Origin: Cerasicoccus maritimus
Lineage (GTDB): Bacteria; Verrucomicrobiota; Verrucomicrobiia; Opitutales; Cerasicoccaceae
Assembly: GCA_031296935.1 (NCBI GenBank)
Contig: JAVDPD010000005.1
Span: forward strand, 208,500-272,499
Reading direction: 5' to 3'
DNA length: 64,000 bases
Shown here: positions 34,306-43,800 of the stretch, piece by piece
How positions within the stretch are numbered: the stretch's first letter is position 1
How the letters are laid out: the number at the start of each line of letters is the position of its first letter
The notes under the pieces: model-generated
Told to the model about the DNA's origin: nothing
Seen by the model: only the letters and a program-made list of their open reading frames with translations
Database searches by the model: none
Position numbers and translations under genes: made by a program

Positions 34306-34711
34306 ACCTTTGTCGGCCAAAAATCCTACTAACTAGCGGGAAATCAGCCTGTTGTGACTTTTGCGTTTGGAGGGCTCTTGATTTTAGCGCTTATCGTCCG
34401 GCTATGTTGAACACAGTGCTTCTACTTGGTTCTGATTTATGCGAAAACGAACACGGTGAAGAACTGAAGTATGAAATTTATTCATACTGCTAATATTCAG
34501 TAGTTTATGCAAAAATTAGTATTGACGAGACAGCCTTGTGAAATTCACGTTACGCGGCTTTTTTTAGTGGATTGTTAGACGCATAAGCATACGAACAATC
34601 GCCTATTTCACTCAACGACTTTACTAACTCTAAATCCCATCCAAATACTACCCAATATGTGTTTAACAGCGATACATGTTTTGGGGCGTTAACTGCTTTT
34701 TAGACAGCGAT
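34306..34711. other. AT-rich intergenic region upstream of the transglutaminase gene
   Basis: About 400 bases with no gene, clearly richer in A/T than its surroundings, probably holding the promoter of the transglutaminase gene. The only structured site is an inverted repeat at 34468-34488 (agtatgaa-attta-ttcatact), a possible operator. Confidence 0.5.
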
Positions 34712-37700
34712 ATGGCTATCGACGTCAAACTTTTCCACCGGACTTCCTACCGCTATGACCACCTGGTGACGATGGGGCCCCAAGTTGTGCGTTTGCGCCC
34801 TGCGCCGCACTGCCGCTCCGAGATCGTTTCCTACTCGATGCGCATTGAGCCCGAGGGCCAATGGGTCAACTGGCAACAGGACCCCTTCAGCAACTATTTG
34901 GCCCGCGTCGCCTTTCCCGAGAAGACCGACCTGTTCGAGGTGATCGTCGACCTGACGGTCCGCATGGAGGCGTTCAACCCGTTCGACTTCTTCCTCGACA
35001 CCAATGCCGAGCATTACCCGATCGAGTACAGCGAGGCCACCGAGCACGATCTAAAGCCGTACTTGAAAACGGAAAAGCCCGGCCCACTCCTCAAGAAGTG
35101 GGTCGACTCCGTTGACCGTAGCAAAAAGCAGACGATCGACTTCCTCGTTGAGCTGAATCAGCGCATCAACAGCGAGCTGAAATACACGCTGCGCATGGAC
35201 CCGGGCGTCCAAGAGCCCGAAGAAACCCTAGAGCTCGGCATCGGTTCCTGCCGCGACTTTACGTGGTTGTTCGTCAACATCTTGCGCCACCTGGGCATTG
35301 CCGCGCGTTTCACGTCCGGCTACTCGATCCAACTGCGCGCGGACGAAAAGGCCATCGACGGTCCGTCCGGTGTTGAAGAGGACATTTGCGACCTGCACGC
35401 CTGGACCGAAGTTTACCTGCCGGGCGCTGGCTGGGTCGGCCTCGACTCGACTTCCGGCCTGTTCTGCGGCGAAGGCCACATTCCGCTGGCCGCGACTCCA
35501 GACCCGCGCACCGCAGCGCCGATCACCGGCGGTTTCTCGGTCGACGAGGGCCAGAAGGTCAAGGACGAGTTCGAGCACGAAATGTGGATTCAGCGCGTGC
35601 ACGAGACGCCGCGTGTGACTTATCCCTACAACGACGAGCAGTGGAAAGACATCGTCGAGCTGGGCACCGAGATCGACAAGGACATGGACGCCAAGGACAT
35701 CCGCCTGACTATGGGTGGCGAGCCGACCTTCGTGTCCATCGACGACTTTGAGAGCGAAGAGTGGACCATTTCCGCCGTCGGGCTCGACAAGCGCAATAAG
35801 TCCGAAGACTTGCTTAAGCGCCTCTTCGCGAAGTATGGCAAGGGCGGCTTCCTGCACTACGGTCAGGGCAAGTGGTATCCGAGCGAGTCGCTGCCGCGCT
35901 GGTCTTACTCCTGCATCTGGCGCAAGGACGGCCAAACGATTTGGAAGGACCCCGCGCTTTTGGCGGACCTCCGTAAGGACTACGGCTTCACCGAGGTCGA
36001 GTCGCGCACGTTCATGAATCTCCTTTGCGAGAAGCTGAACCTCGACCCGAACATGGCCATGGACGGCTATGAAGACGCCTGGTATTACATGTGGCGCGAG
36101 CGCCGCTTGCCGACCAACGTCAACCCGCTGCAAAACAAAATCGAAGACGTGGAAGAGCGCACGCGCTTGGCCAAGGTCTTCGAGCAGGGGCTGAAGAAGG
36201 TCATCGGCTGCGCCTTGCCGATCGAGCGCGGCTGGGTCAATGGCCGCTACGCATGGTTGACCGGTCCGTGGTTCCTGCGCCCGGAAACGTTGTTCCTCTT
36301 CCCGGGTGACTCGCCCATGGGCCTACGTCTGCCGCTGGACTCCATGCCTTGGCAAGCGCCGACGGACTACCGCTTCATGGGTGAAGCGCCGATGCCGGAA
36401 GACGCGCCGCCGCTGCCGGACTACGATGCGCTGGCCAGCCAATACCGCCGCGATGGCGCCTCCGCAGGTGACCTGGGCAGCGGTCCGCATTCCCGCGCTG
36501 GTGGTCTGCAAAACGTTCCCCAGAGCGACCGATTTGATCCGTGGGAAGACTACATGCGCCGCTTTGGTCCGGGGAAATCTTTTGGCGCGACCCCCGGCAC
36601 TTGGCAAATCCCAGTCCACATGCGCCCGCGTCCGGAGACGATGCAGCGCCCGGACACCACGCCGCTGGACAACACCACCGCGCCGTGGATCATCCGCACC
36701 GCACTTTGCGTAGAGGCGCGCGAGGGCAACTTGTTTGTCTTCATGCCGCCGACACCGTCGATCGAAGACTACATCGACCTGTTGACCGCCATTGAAACAA
36801 CCGCTGGCGAGCTCAACATGCCGGTCGTGATCGAAGGCTACCTGCCGCCGCTCGACCGCCGTTTGGACAGCATCAAGATCACCCCGGACCCCGGCGTGGT
36901 CGAAGTCAACGTGCAGCCTTCCAGCGACTGGGCGCACCTCGTCGAAAAGACGGAGTTCCTTTACGAAGCCGCGAAGCACTGCCGCCTTGGCGCGAACAAG
37001 TTCGACCAGGATGGCACGCACACCGGCACCGGCGGGGGCAACCACATTGTCTGCGGTGGCGACTTGCCCAAGGATTCACCCATCCTGCGCAACCCGAAGC
37101 TCTTGTCCTCGCTGATCGCCTACTGGCACCAGCACCCGTCGCTCAGCTACGTGTTCAGCGGCAAGTTCATTGGGCCGACTTCGCAGGCGCCGCGTATCGA
37201 TGAAGCGCGCAATGACTCGCTTTACGAAATGGAAATCGCGATGCGCGAACTCGACGCGCAGATGCAAAACGGCAAGCAATGCCCGCCATGGCTCGTCGAC
37301 CGCATCTTCCGCAACTTGCTGACCGACTTGACCGGTAACACCCACCGCGCCGAGTTCTGCATCGACAAGCTTTACTCGCCGGACAGCTATACGGGCCGCC
37401 TGGGTCTGCTGGAAATGCGTGGCTACGAAATGCCGCCGCACGCCCGCATGTCGCTCACGCAGCACCTGCTGCTCCGCGCGCTGATCAACCGCTTCTGGGA
37501 CAACCCCTACGAGCCGGAGCGCCTCGTCCGCTGGGGCACCCAGCTGCACGACCGCTGGATGCTGCCGCACTGGAATTTCCGCGACTTCAGCGAAGTGCTG
37601 GAAGACCTTAAGGAGTGGGGCATGCCGTTCAACATCGACTGGTTTGCGCCGCATTTGGAGTTCCGCTTCCCGAAGTTTGGCGAAGTGAGCTACAACGGTA

Positions 37701-38227
37701 TGCGCATGGAAATCCGCCAGGCGCTCGAGCCTTGGCTGACCCTCGGCGAAGAGGCCACGGGGCAGGGCACCGCGCGCTACGTGGACTCCTCGGTCGAGCG
37801 CGTTCAGGTGAAGATCGAAAACTTCATCCCCGAGCGCTACGCCCTGTATTGCAACGGCTACAAGGTGCCGCTCAGCCCCGGTGGCGTGGAAGGCGAATAC
37901 GTTGCTGGCGTGCGTTTCCGCGCATGGCAGCCGCCTTCGGCCCTGCACCCGACGATCACCATCGATTCTCCGCTCACCTTTGACCTCGTCGACACCTGGA
38001 ACAACACTAGCCTAGGCGGTTGCCGTCACCACATCACCCACCCGGGTGGCCGTGGCTACGACGACTTCCCGGTCAACGCCCTCGCGGCGGAAAGCCGTCG
38101 CCTCAGCCGTTTTGAGAAGATCGGCCACACGCCCGGCGCTCAAACGATGCCGCGCCGCGAGAAGCACTCCATCGATTTCCCGATGACGCTCGACCTGCGC
38201 CAACCCCAAACCCTCAGCAACCTCTAA
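34712..38227 (+). CDS. Transglutaminase-like / DUF2126 protein
   Basis: About 1171 residues from MAIDVKLFHRTSYRYD, the conserved start of this family; an ATG at 34676 would add 12 residues. It has an N-terminal bacterial transglutaminase-N beta domain (1-100). A transglutaminase core follows, with the Cys-His-Asp triad visible as Cys180 (GIGSCRDF), His229 (LHAWTEVY) and Asp245 (GLDSTSG). A very long DUF2126 region follows (about 330-1150; marks GGEPTFVS, GGGNHIVCGGD and HRAEFCIDKLYSP). Family members are often encoded with alpha-E and circularly permuted ATP-grasp proteins and may make or cut isopeptide bonds; those partners are absent here. Confidence 0.92.
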   Translation: MAIDVKLFHRTSYRYDHLVTMGPQVVRLRPAPHCRSEIVSYSMRIEPEGQWVNWQQDPFSNYLARVAFPEKTDLFEVIVDLTVRMEAFNPFDFFLDTNAEHYPIEYSEATEHDLKPYLKTEKPGPLLKKWVDSVDRSKKQTIDFLVELNQRINSELKYTLRMDPGVQEPEETLELGIGSCRDFTWLFVNILRHLGIAARFTSGYSIQLRADEKAIDGPSGVEEDICDLHAWTEVYLPGAGWVGLDSTSGLFCGEGHIPLAATPDPRTAAPITGGFSVDEGQKVKDEFEHEMWIQRVHETPRVTYPYNDEQWKDIVELGTEIDKDMDAKDIRLTMGGEPTFVSIDDFESEEWTISAVGLDKRNKSEDLLKRLFAKYGKGGFLHYGQGKWYPSESLPRWSYSCIWRKDGQTIWKDPALLADLRKDYGFTEVESRTFMNLLCEKLNLDPNMAMDGYEDAWYYMWRERRLPTNVNPLQNKIEDVEERTRLAKVFEQGLKKVIGCALPIERGWVNGRYAWLTGPWFLRPETLFLFPGDSPMGLRLPLDSMPWQAPTDYRFMGEAPMPEDAPPLPDYDALASQYRRDGASAGDLGSGPHSRAGGLQNVPQSDRFDPWEDYMRRFGPGKSFGATPGTWQIPVHMRPRPETMQRPDTTPLDNTTAPWIIRTALCVEAREGNLFVFMPPTPSIEDYIDLLTAIETTAGELNMPVVIEGYLPPLDRRLDSIKITPDPGVVEVNVQPSSDWAHLVEKTEFLYEAAKHCRLGANKFDQDGTHTGTGGGNHIVCGGDLPKDSPILRNPKLLSSLIAYWHQHPSLSYVFSGKFIGPTSQAPRIDEARNDSLYEMEIAMRELDAQMQNGKQCPPWLVDRIFRNLLTDLTGNTHRAEFCIDKLYSPDSYTGRLGLLEMRGYEMPPHARMSLTQHLLLRALINRFWDNPYEPERLVRWGTQLHDRWMLPHWNFRDFSEVLEDLKEWGMPFNIDWFAPHLEFRFPKFGEVSYNGMRMEIRQALEPWLTLGEEATGQGTARYVDSSVERVQVKIENFIPERYALYCNGYKVPLSPGGVEGEYVAGVRFRAWQPPSALHPTITIDSPLTFDLVDTWNNTSLGGCRHHITHPGGRGYDDFPVNALAAESRRLSRFEKIGHTPGAQTMPRREKHSIDFPMTLDLRQPQTLSNL

Positions 38228-38235
38228 CTATTTTT

Positions 38236-38336
38236 TACCGCAGAGCACGCGAAGGCGCGGAGAGCGCAGAGGAGTTCCTCATATTATTTGAATTTTTAGT
38301 CTCTGCGCTCTCCGCGCCTCCGCGAGCTCTGCGGTA
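38236..38336. repeat. Inverted repeat element with 36-bp arms
   Basis: The arms at 38236-38271 and 38301-38336 begin taccgcagag and end ctctgcggta, with two mismatches around a 29-base AT-rich loop. It starts 9 bases after the transglutaminase stop codon. This accgcagag-type palindrome resembles dispersed repeats I have seen in other Verrucomicrobiota; that similarity is from memory and not checked. Confidence 0.88.
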
Positions 38337-38456
38337 TATCGCCACGCATACCCTCACTTCCACAGAACAATCTTTTTAGGCTGATCCTCAACAAACCATC
38401 ATTGTACTAACTACCGGGTTAATCGCAGTCTCAGCCTATAGAAAACCCAAACGATA

Positions 38457-39560
38457 ATGATCACAAGCAGCAGAAAATCCCAAGAAAGTGGCTTCCAGTT
38501 CGGCGGCCACAGCAGTGTTGTCATCAATGGTGACAGCGCTTCCATCTATGTTGGCCGTCTGGACAACTACGGCGAAGCCAGCACCCCGCGTTTGCAGGTA
38601 TGGGCCCTCTATGGTGCTCCGACCGGCGACGAAATCGACGGTGTGCTTCTCGCCGAAGCCGAAACCCAGGCCCTCTACGGTGGCTACTATCTCGAATTCA
38701 TTTCCCTCGACGCAGTCCTCGCCGACAGCGTGCGCGGCCTTTACACGATTGCGCTCGTCGTGACGCGCGCCGGCGAGTCCGGCTCTTACGACGATATCGT
38801 GGTGATGCCCGACCTCGTGGACTTCTACCACCCGCAGCTCATCCAGCCTGCAGCCGCCAAGCTCAGCAGCGATGGTTTCTCGGCTTCGGTGGCTGGCGTC
38901 AGCAATCCCCGCACTTCCGGCAACGCCAGCGGCTCCCTCGTGGTTGAGCTCTGGGCCATGTCCGACAAGAACGGCTTCACCGGCAGCGATTTCCACCTCG
39001 GCGGTGTCGAATACATCTCCGCTCAAGGCGGCGAAGTCTCCACCAGCATCGAGTTCAATGGTTACCCGAACTACCCGACGGGCAAGTTCTTCCCGGCCAT
39101 CGTTCTGCGCGAATGGACCCCGGCTGGCTACCTCGTGCGTGACCGCATCGTTGGTGAAAACGCCCTCGAGTTCCCGCCGCAGCTCAATGCAGTTGCCGAC
39201 GCCTTCAATGCGCCCGTCGCTCAAGTGACCGCTAAGGTGGTTGCACAGGAGCCGACCCTCGCCAAGGCTGCCCTCAAGGACGGTCCTACGCAGGAGAAGA
39301 AGGTTGCCGTCACTAAGAAGGTTGCCGCACCGGCCGCCAAGAAGGAAGAAGCCAAGCCCGCCGCCAAGGCCGAGCCCAAGAAGGCTGAAGTAAAGGCTGC
39401 TCCGGCCAAGGCAGAGTCCAAGAAGGTTGAAGCCAAGTCCCCGGCCAAGGCTGAACCGAAGACGGAAGCTGCCAAGCCTGCCGCCAAGAAGGCCGCGAAG
39501 AAGGCCGCAGCGAAAAAGTCCTCGATCAAGAAGGCTTCGAAGGCCTCCAAGAAGAAGTAA
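38457..39560 (+). CDS. Beta-sandwich repeat protein with histone H1-like Lys/Ala tail
   Basis: A 367-residue protein with no signal peptide. Two related ~105-residue units (about 15-125 and 130-240) share patterns such as LQVWALYGAP / LVVELWAMSD and YTIALVVTRAG / FPAIVLREWTP, suggesting duplicated beta-sandwiches. From about residue 265 the sequence becomes a repetitive Lys/Ala/Pro/Glu tail (AAKKAAKKAAAKKSS near the end), like histone H1 or the tails of some bacterial nucleoid proteins. It might bind DNA or RNA through the tail while the beta units bind a partner. A terminator follows. I do not recognise the beta units. Confidence 0.78.
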   Translation: MITSSRKSQESGFQFGGHSSVVINGDSASIYVGRLDNYGEASTPRLQVWALYGAPTGDEIDGVLLAEAETQALYGGYYLEFISLDAVLADSVRGLYTIALVVTRAGESGSYDDIVVMPDLVDFYHPQLIQPAAAKLSSDGFSASVAGVSNPRTSGNASGSLVVELWAMSDKNGFTGSDFHLGGVEYISAQGGEVSTSIEFNGYPNYPTGKFFPAIVLREWTPAGYLVRDRIVGENALEFPPQLNAVADAFNAPVAQVTAKVVAQEPTLAKAALKDGPTQEKKVAVTKKVAAPAAKKEEAKPAAKAEPKKAEVKAAPAKAESKKVEAKSPAKAEPKTEAAKPAAKKAAKKAAAKKSSIKKASKASKKK

Positions 39561-39587
39561 GCTTCTTGCCAGGTCACTTTAACCATT

Positions 39588-39616
39588 AAGCCGTCGGGGT
39601 TATCCGGCGGCTTTTT
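39588..39616 (+). terminator. Rho-independent terminator
   Basis: Stem aagccgtcgg / ccggcggctt (one G-T wobble) followed by a T run, 27 bases after the Lys-tail gene. Confidence 0.88.
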
Positions 39617-39629
39617 ACATGTGCTGATC

Positions 39630-39752
39630 AACCACTGGGTAGGGACGGTTGCCCTCAACCGTCCGTTGCGGCGAAATGGATGCGCGTTCCATTGCCATAA
39701 CCATGTGGATGAAACGCGGACGGTTGAGGGCAACCGTCCCTACCTTGTGGTT
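39630..39752. repeat. Inverted repeat element, ~36-bp arms
   Basis: The arms are built on gtagggacggttgccctc and its inverse at the far end (39717-39752), with a ~50-base centre. MITE-like, without coding capacity. Confidence 0.85.
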
Positions 39753-39872
39753 GTTAAATAAACGGTGGGGTATTGAGGCGGATGCTAGTGGATGATATCA
39801 CCTGCCTCGTAGCCCATTATGCCATTGTTATGGAGCAACACAGGGTCGATAAGTCTGTCCATGTCCATTACC

Positions 39873-39952
39873 TTATACCTTTTCTCGGTTAAATTGAGAC
39901 ACTGAAACAAGTATAGTGCTCAATATCTTAATTTAACCGAGAAAAGGTATAA
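39873..39952. repeat. Inverted repeat element, 23-bp perfect arms
   Basis: The arms at 39873-39895 and 39930-39952 share the core accttttctcggttaaa. AT-rich, unrelated in sequence to its neighbours. Confidence 0.85.
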
Positions 39953-40107
39953 CCGCAACACTTGTCAAACCGCAATCTTTCGGTCGGGCGTAAGTTGCAT
40001 GGATTGCAACAGCTGAGAGGTCGCCGCTGCTGGAGGGCAATGTTTCGTCGTTGCCGCAACCTACTGGTATGCTTAGTGGCCAGCGTCCCGATGGACCGGT
40101 GGATTGG

Positions 40108-40222
40108 CTGGAGGGCTAGGCTCCGTCATCGCCGTTGCGTCTTCCGTAGCACGGGTGTCCCCGCCAGTGCTACTTATTGCGAGTACTCCGGCGCAACGGC
40201 GATGACGGAGCTCGCTCTCCAG
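40108..40222. repeat. Inverted repeat element, ~32-bp arms with inner hairpin
   Basis: The outer arms contain ctccgtcatcgccgttgcg and its inverse; an inner hairpin pairs gtagcac (40146) with gtgctac (40167). It sits directly next to the 22-bp tandem array. Confidence 0.85.
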
Positions 40223-40234
40223 TGCAGGTGGCTG

Positions 40235-40344
40235 TTCCTAGCTTAGGCATTGCCAATTCCTCGCCGAGGATCTGGCAGTTCCTGCCCGAGGAACTGGTAA
40301 TTCCTAACCGAGGAACTGACGGTTCCTAACCGAGAAACTGGCTG
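40235..40344. repeat. Tandem array of five 22-bp units
   Basis: Units start at 40235, 40257, 40279, 40301 and 40323, each beginning ttcct and running ttcctaaccgaggaactg or close variants. Each unit carries a palindromic ttcct...aggaa core. Confidence 0.88.
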
Positions 40345-40429
40345 TGAGCTGGCGATGGCAATGATTTCCCCGCGCGTCGCCCAGTTCTTTGGATTCAACC
40401 TGATGGCTGGGGACTTCTGCGGAGGCCTT

Positions 40430-40660
40430 TTAGGAGTCAGTTTGGAGCTCGGGAAAGGTTTTTGGGATGCGCGTTTTCCAATCCCAAACCGCGCTGACTC
40501 GCGGGCTCCATCCGCCTGTCTTAGGCTTGTCGGCGGAGAGGTCGGTGTTGTCCCAGAGCGAAGGATGCGGCGACCTCTTGCTGCCAAACACCGTGACTAC
40601 CTTATGCTTGAGCACAAACTCGGTCGCTTCTTCGAAAGTCTTCATGCGAGCACAATTCAT
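40430..40660 (-). pseudogene. N-terminal stub of an AlkZ-related protein gene
   Basis: From ATG 40660 the product begins MNCARMKTFEEATEFVL, then VVTVFGSKRSPHPSLWD, then WDWKTRIPKTFPEL, and stops after 76 residues. This matches my memory of the beginning of AlkZ-related (winged-helix, DNA-glycosylase-like) proteins of Opitutae, which run for roughly 200 residues or more. The rest is missing and is replaced by unrelated sequence and then the 22-bp array. The identification is from recognition only and needs a database search. Confidence 0.5.
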
Positions 40661-40814
40661 GGTAATGGTTTCATCTTGTTTTTCTGACGCTAAGAGTCGT
40701 TGAGTGTCATGGCACGCCGGTGGGTGATGAGTGAAGGATCGGCTCAATCTATGAAAAATGGGAATGTTAACAATTTCATGATCTCATGTTTTTTTCTTGT
40801 AATGCATGGTTTGA

Positions 40815-40832
40815 GTGATAGCAAATTATCAC
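40815..40832. promoter_or_regulatory. Possible operator upstream of the esterase-LamG gene
   Basis: A perfect inverted repeat, gtgata-gcaaat-tatcac, lies 57 bases before the start codon in AT-rich DNA. Confidence 0.35.
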
Positions 40833-40888
40833 GAATCAATCTTTTAGTATTGAGGTTCACGAATTAACCCCAGAGTAAAGGACCTAGT

Positions 40889-43800
40889 ATGCCCCGCTTT
40901 TATTTTGTTGTTACATGCCGTACAATCGGCATTTTTTTAAGCCTATTGTTGGGAATGTTCACAAATGCTTATGCGGCTGATCCCAATGAGTTTGAAGTGA
41001 TCAACTATGATTTGGGTAATAACGGCGTGAATATGTATGGTCGCCTATTTGTCCCTGATAATTATGATAGTGCGCAGTCTTATCCATTAGTTATCTCGCT
41101 ACATGGTCTAGGGGAATACGGCACGGATAACGCTGATCAGGTCAATGGGAACATTGATAATCTGCTAGCTGCGGCAAAAAGCCATGACTTCTTCCTCTAC
41201 GCGCCACAGTCTGCTACGCAGGGGTGGGATCTTGAAAAGATGGATGCAATCATGCGGATGGCTGGCCAGATTTCTCAAGCTTACTCGGTGGATCTTGACC
41301 GGGTGTATACCACAGGACTGTCGAATGGGGGCGCCGGTGCTTACACAATGTTATCCAACTATACTCAGGCTTTCGCAGCAGGTGTCGCTATTTGCGGAAA
41401 TACGGGCAGTGCGACTGACAATTCAAAATTAATCCAAGTTCCCTTGTGGATTTTTCATGCGATTGATGATCACACTGAAAATAATGTGACCTATTCTCGT
41501 GATAGAGTTAATGGAATGCGGGCTGAGCAAGGCAAGACGGCGTTGTCATGGCGTCTGAACGACGATCCCAGTAACCCATATTATAATAATGGCGAGCCTT
41601 ACTACAGTGCTTCTTCTGGACATACTTTCTACGATGAGGATGGTCTTCGATATACAGAATACTCCGAGGGCGGACATGGAATTTGGGGGCGAGCATATGG
41701 TGAGAGCCATCTCTATGACTGGTTGCTGGAACAGAGTCGCTCACTGAATTCTCTGGAAGCTGGTGAGTCCATGCGCTTTGATTTTGGGAACAGCGCCTAC
41801 TCTGAACCAGATTCCGAAGGCCATTACTGGAATTCCAGTCGCACTTGGTTGGAGCGTACGCTTGATGCGATGGTTTTTCCGTTTTGTAAGACTGAGACTG
41901 GCGAGCGGACCCGGGTGATGGTTGAAGTCGCTCAAACTTTTGCAGGTTGGCATATCGCGAGCACGACTGGAACGCTACCTTTTGAGGACAATATTGCGCT
42001 GGATGGCTGGTCAACCTTGAATGGGCAAACAAATGCAGACCCGACTTCCACGATCGCCTTTCACGGCCTGAACCCCAATCAATCCTACCGGGTTCAGATA
42101 TTTGCCACCAGTTCAAGTGATGACGGTGGGCGAACGCGGACCACTCGTTATGAAATACACGGCGCGAGCGTTGACTTGGATCCTTATTTAAATGAGAGCA
42201 CGTTTGCGGAATTTACTGAAGTGACCGCAGACGCGAACGGCTCCATTACGCTCAATGTGTTGCCTTCGCCTGATACCAATGCGCGCTTTGGTTTGATTAG
42301 CGCGGCAGTCATCACTGCTCTCAGCAATGAGCTGACCGCGAACGATGACAATGCTTCGACCGATGAAAGCACCGCTGTATTCGTCGATGTGCTGGCCAAT
42401 GATTTCCCGGCCAACATGCTTTCTATTGCCGCAAACACCGCGCCTGCTCATGGAATTGCGAGTATCGTTGGAGACCAAATCGAATACACGCCCGATTATG
42501 GATACATCGGGATGGACTCGTTCAGCTATACGATGACCGACGGAGTAGACACTGCTTCTGCCACAGTAACGGTGCAGGTTAACAGTATCGCGGTCGCAGA
42601 TGATTTGACGGATGCGGGCCTTACTGGCGGGGAGATTGGGGCAAACGCCTCGGGTTCGTCACGCGTCATACCAGATGATATTTGGGAAGTGACCAGCAGC
42701 GGTGAAGGCCTTATTGGAACTGAGGATAGTTTCTACTTCGAACAGCTTGCCATCGAAGGCGACTTTCAAGCCCTGGTTCGCGTGCAAGCTCTCAGTGTTT
42801 CACCGGCGAGTCTGCGTGCAGGTCTAATGGTTAGGGAAAGCCTGGATGCGGATTCCCGAAATGCATGGCTGGGCTCTGCTCCATCGGGGTATGTTTACTC
42901 CGGAGGTCGTGCTACGGTTGGCGCCAGCAGTAGTGAGACCGTCGGCTCAATGCAGTATCTTTTCCCTGATCTTTGGCTCCTGCTGCAACGCGAGGGGGAT
43001 GTGATAACGTTGGCGAGCTCCGCTCAAGATAACGCTTATACTGAGATTGATAGCGTCACGTTGCCGAGCCTGTCGAGCAGTGTCTACCTCGGGATTTTCG
43101 GCACAAGCGGCGATGACTCCATCGCAACGCTAGCCCAGTTTAGCGATTTTCAGATCATTGAAATTAACGAAGGCGAAGGCATTGCGTCCGTGGGGCATTG
43201 GAGGCTTGATGAAACCAGTGGCGTGACCGCAGAAGACTCATCTGGTGAATCAGACGCCACATTATACGGAGACGCTGCTTGGGATACTGGCGGTCGTTTC
43301 GACGGCTGTCTCTATCTGGATGGAAGCAATGATTGGGTGGAAATTCCCCACAATGACTTGCACAGTGGCAGTGAGCTTTCCATTTCGATGTGGTTCAATC
43401 CGGATGTTTTGGATGGCAGTCCGCGCGCGCTCATTTCCAAACGCTGGGGTGTGAATATCGACCGCACATTCAGCATATTTATGAACCAGTCCAATAACCG
43501 TTTATTCATCGATATCGGAACCGAACGCTTTGATACGGGGTATGCAATTACCCAAACCGGCGTTTGGCAGCACTTGGCAATGGTTTTTGACGGTTCACTT
43601 GGTACTGATAGTCTCAAGCTGTATCTGGATGGAGTCTTGATTTACACAGCACAACCTAGCGCTGCTGAAATTGCGAATAATGACATCCCAATCTATGCGG
43701 GCATTTTTAACGCTGATTATGGAACGAGTTTCAGCGGCTACATCGATGATATTCGCATATATGATTTGGTCTTGGATGTCGATGGTGTCGCCTTGCTTGC

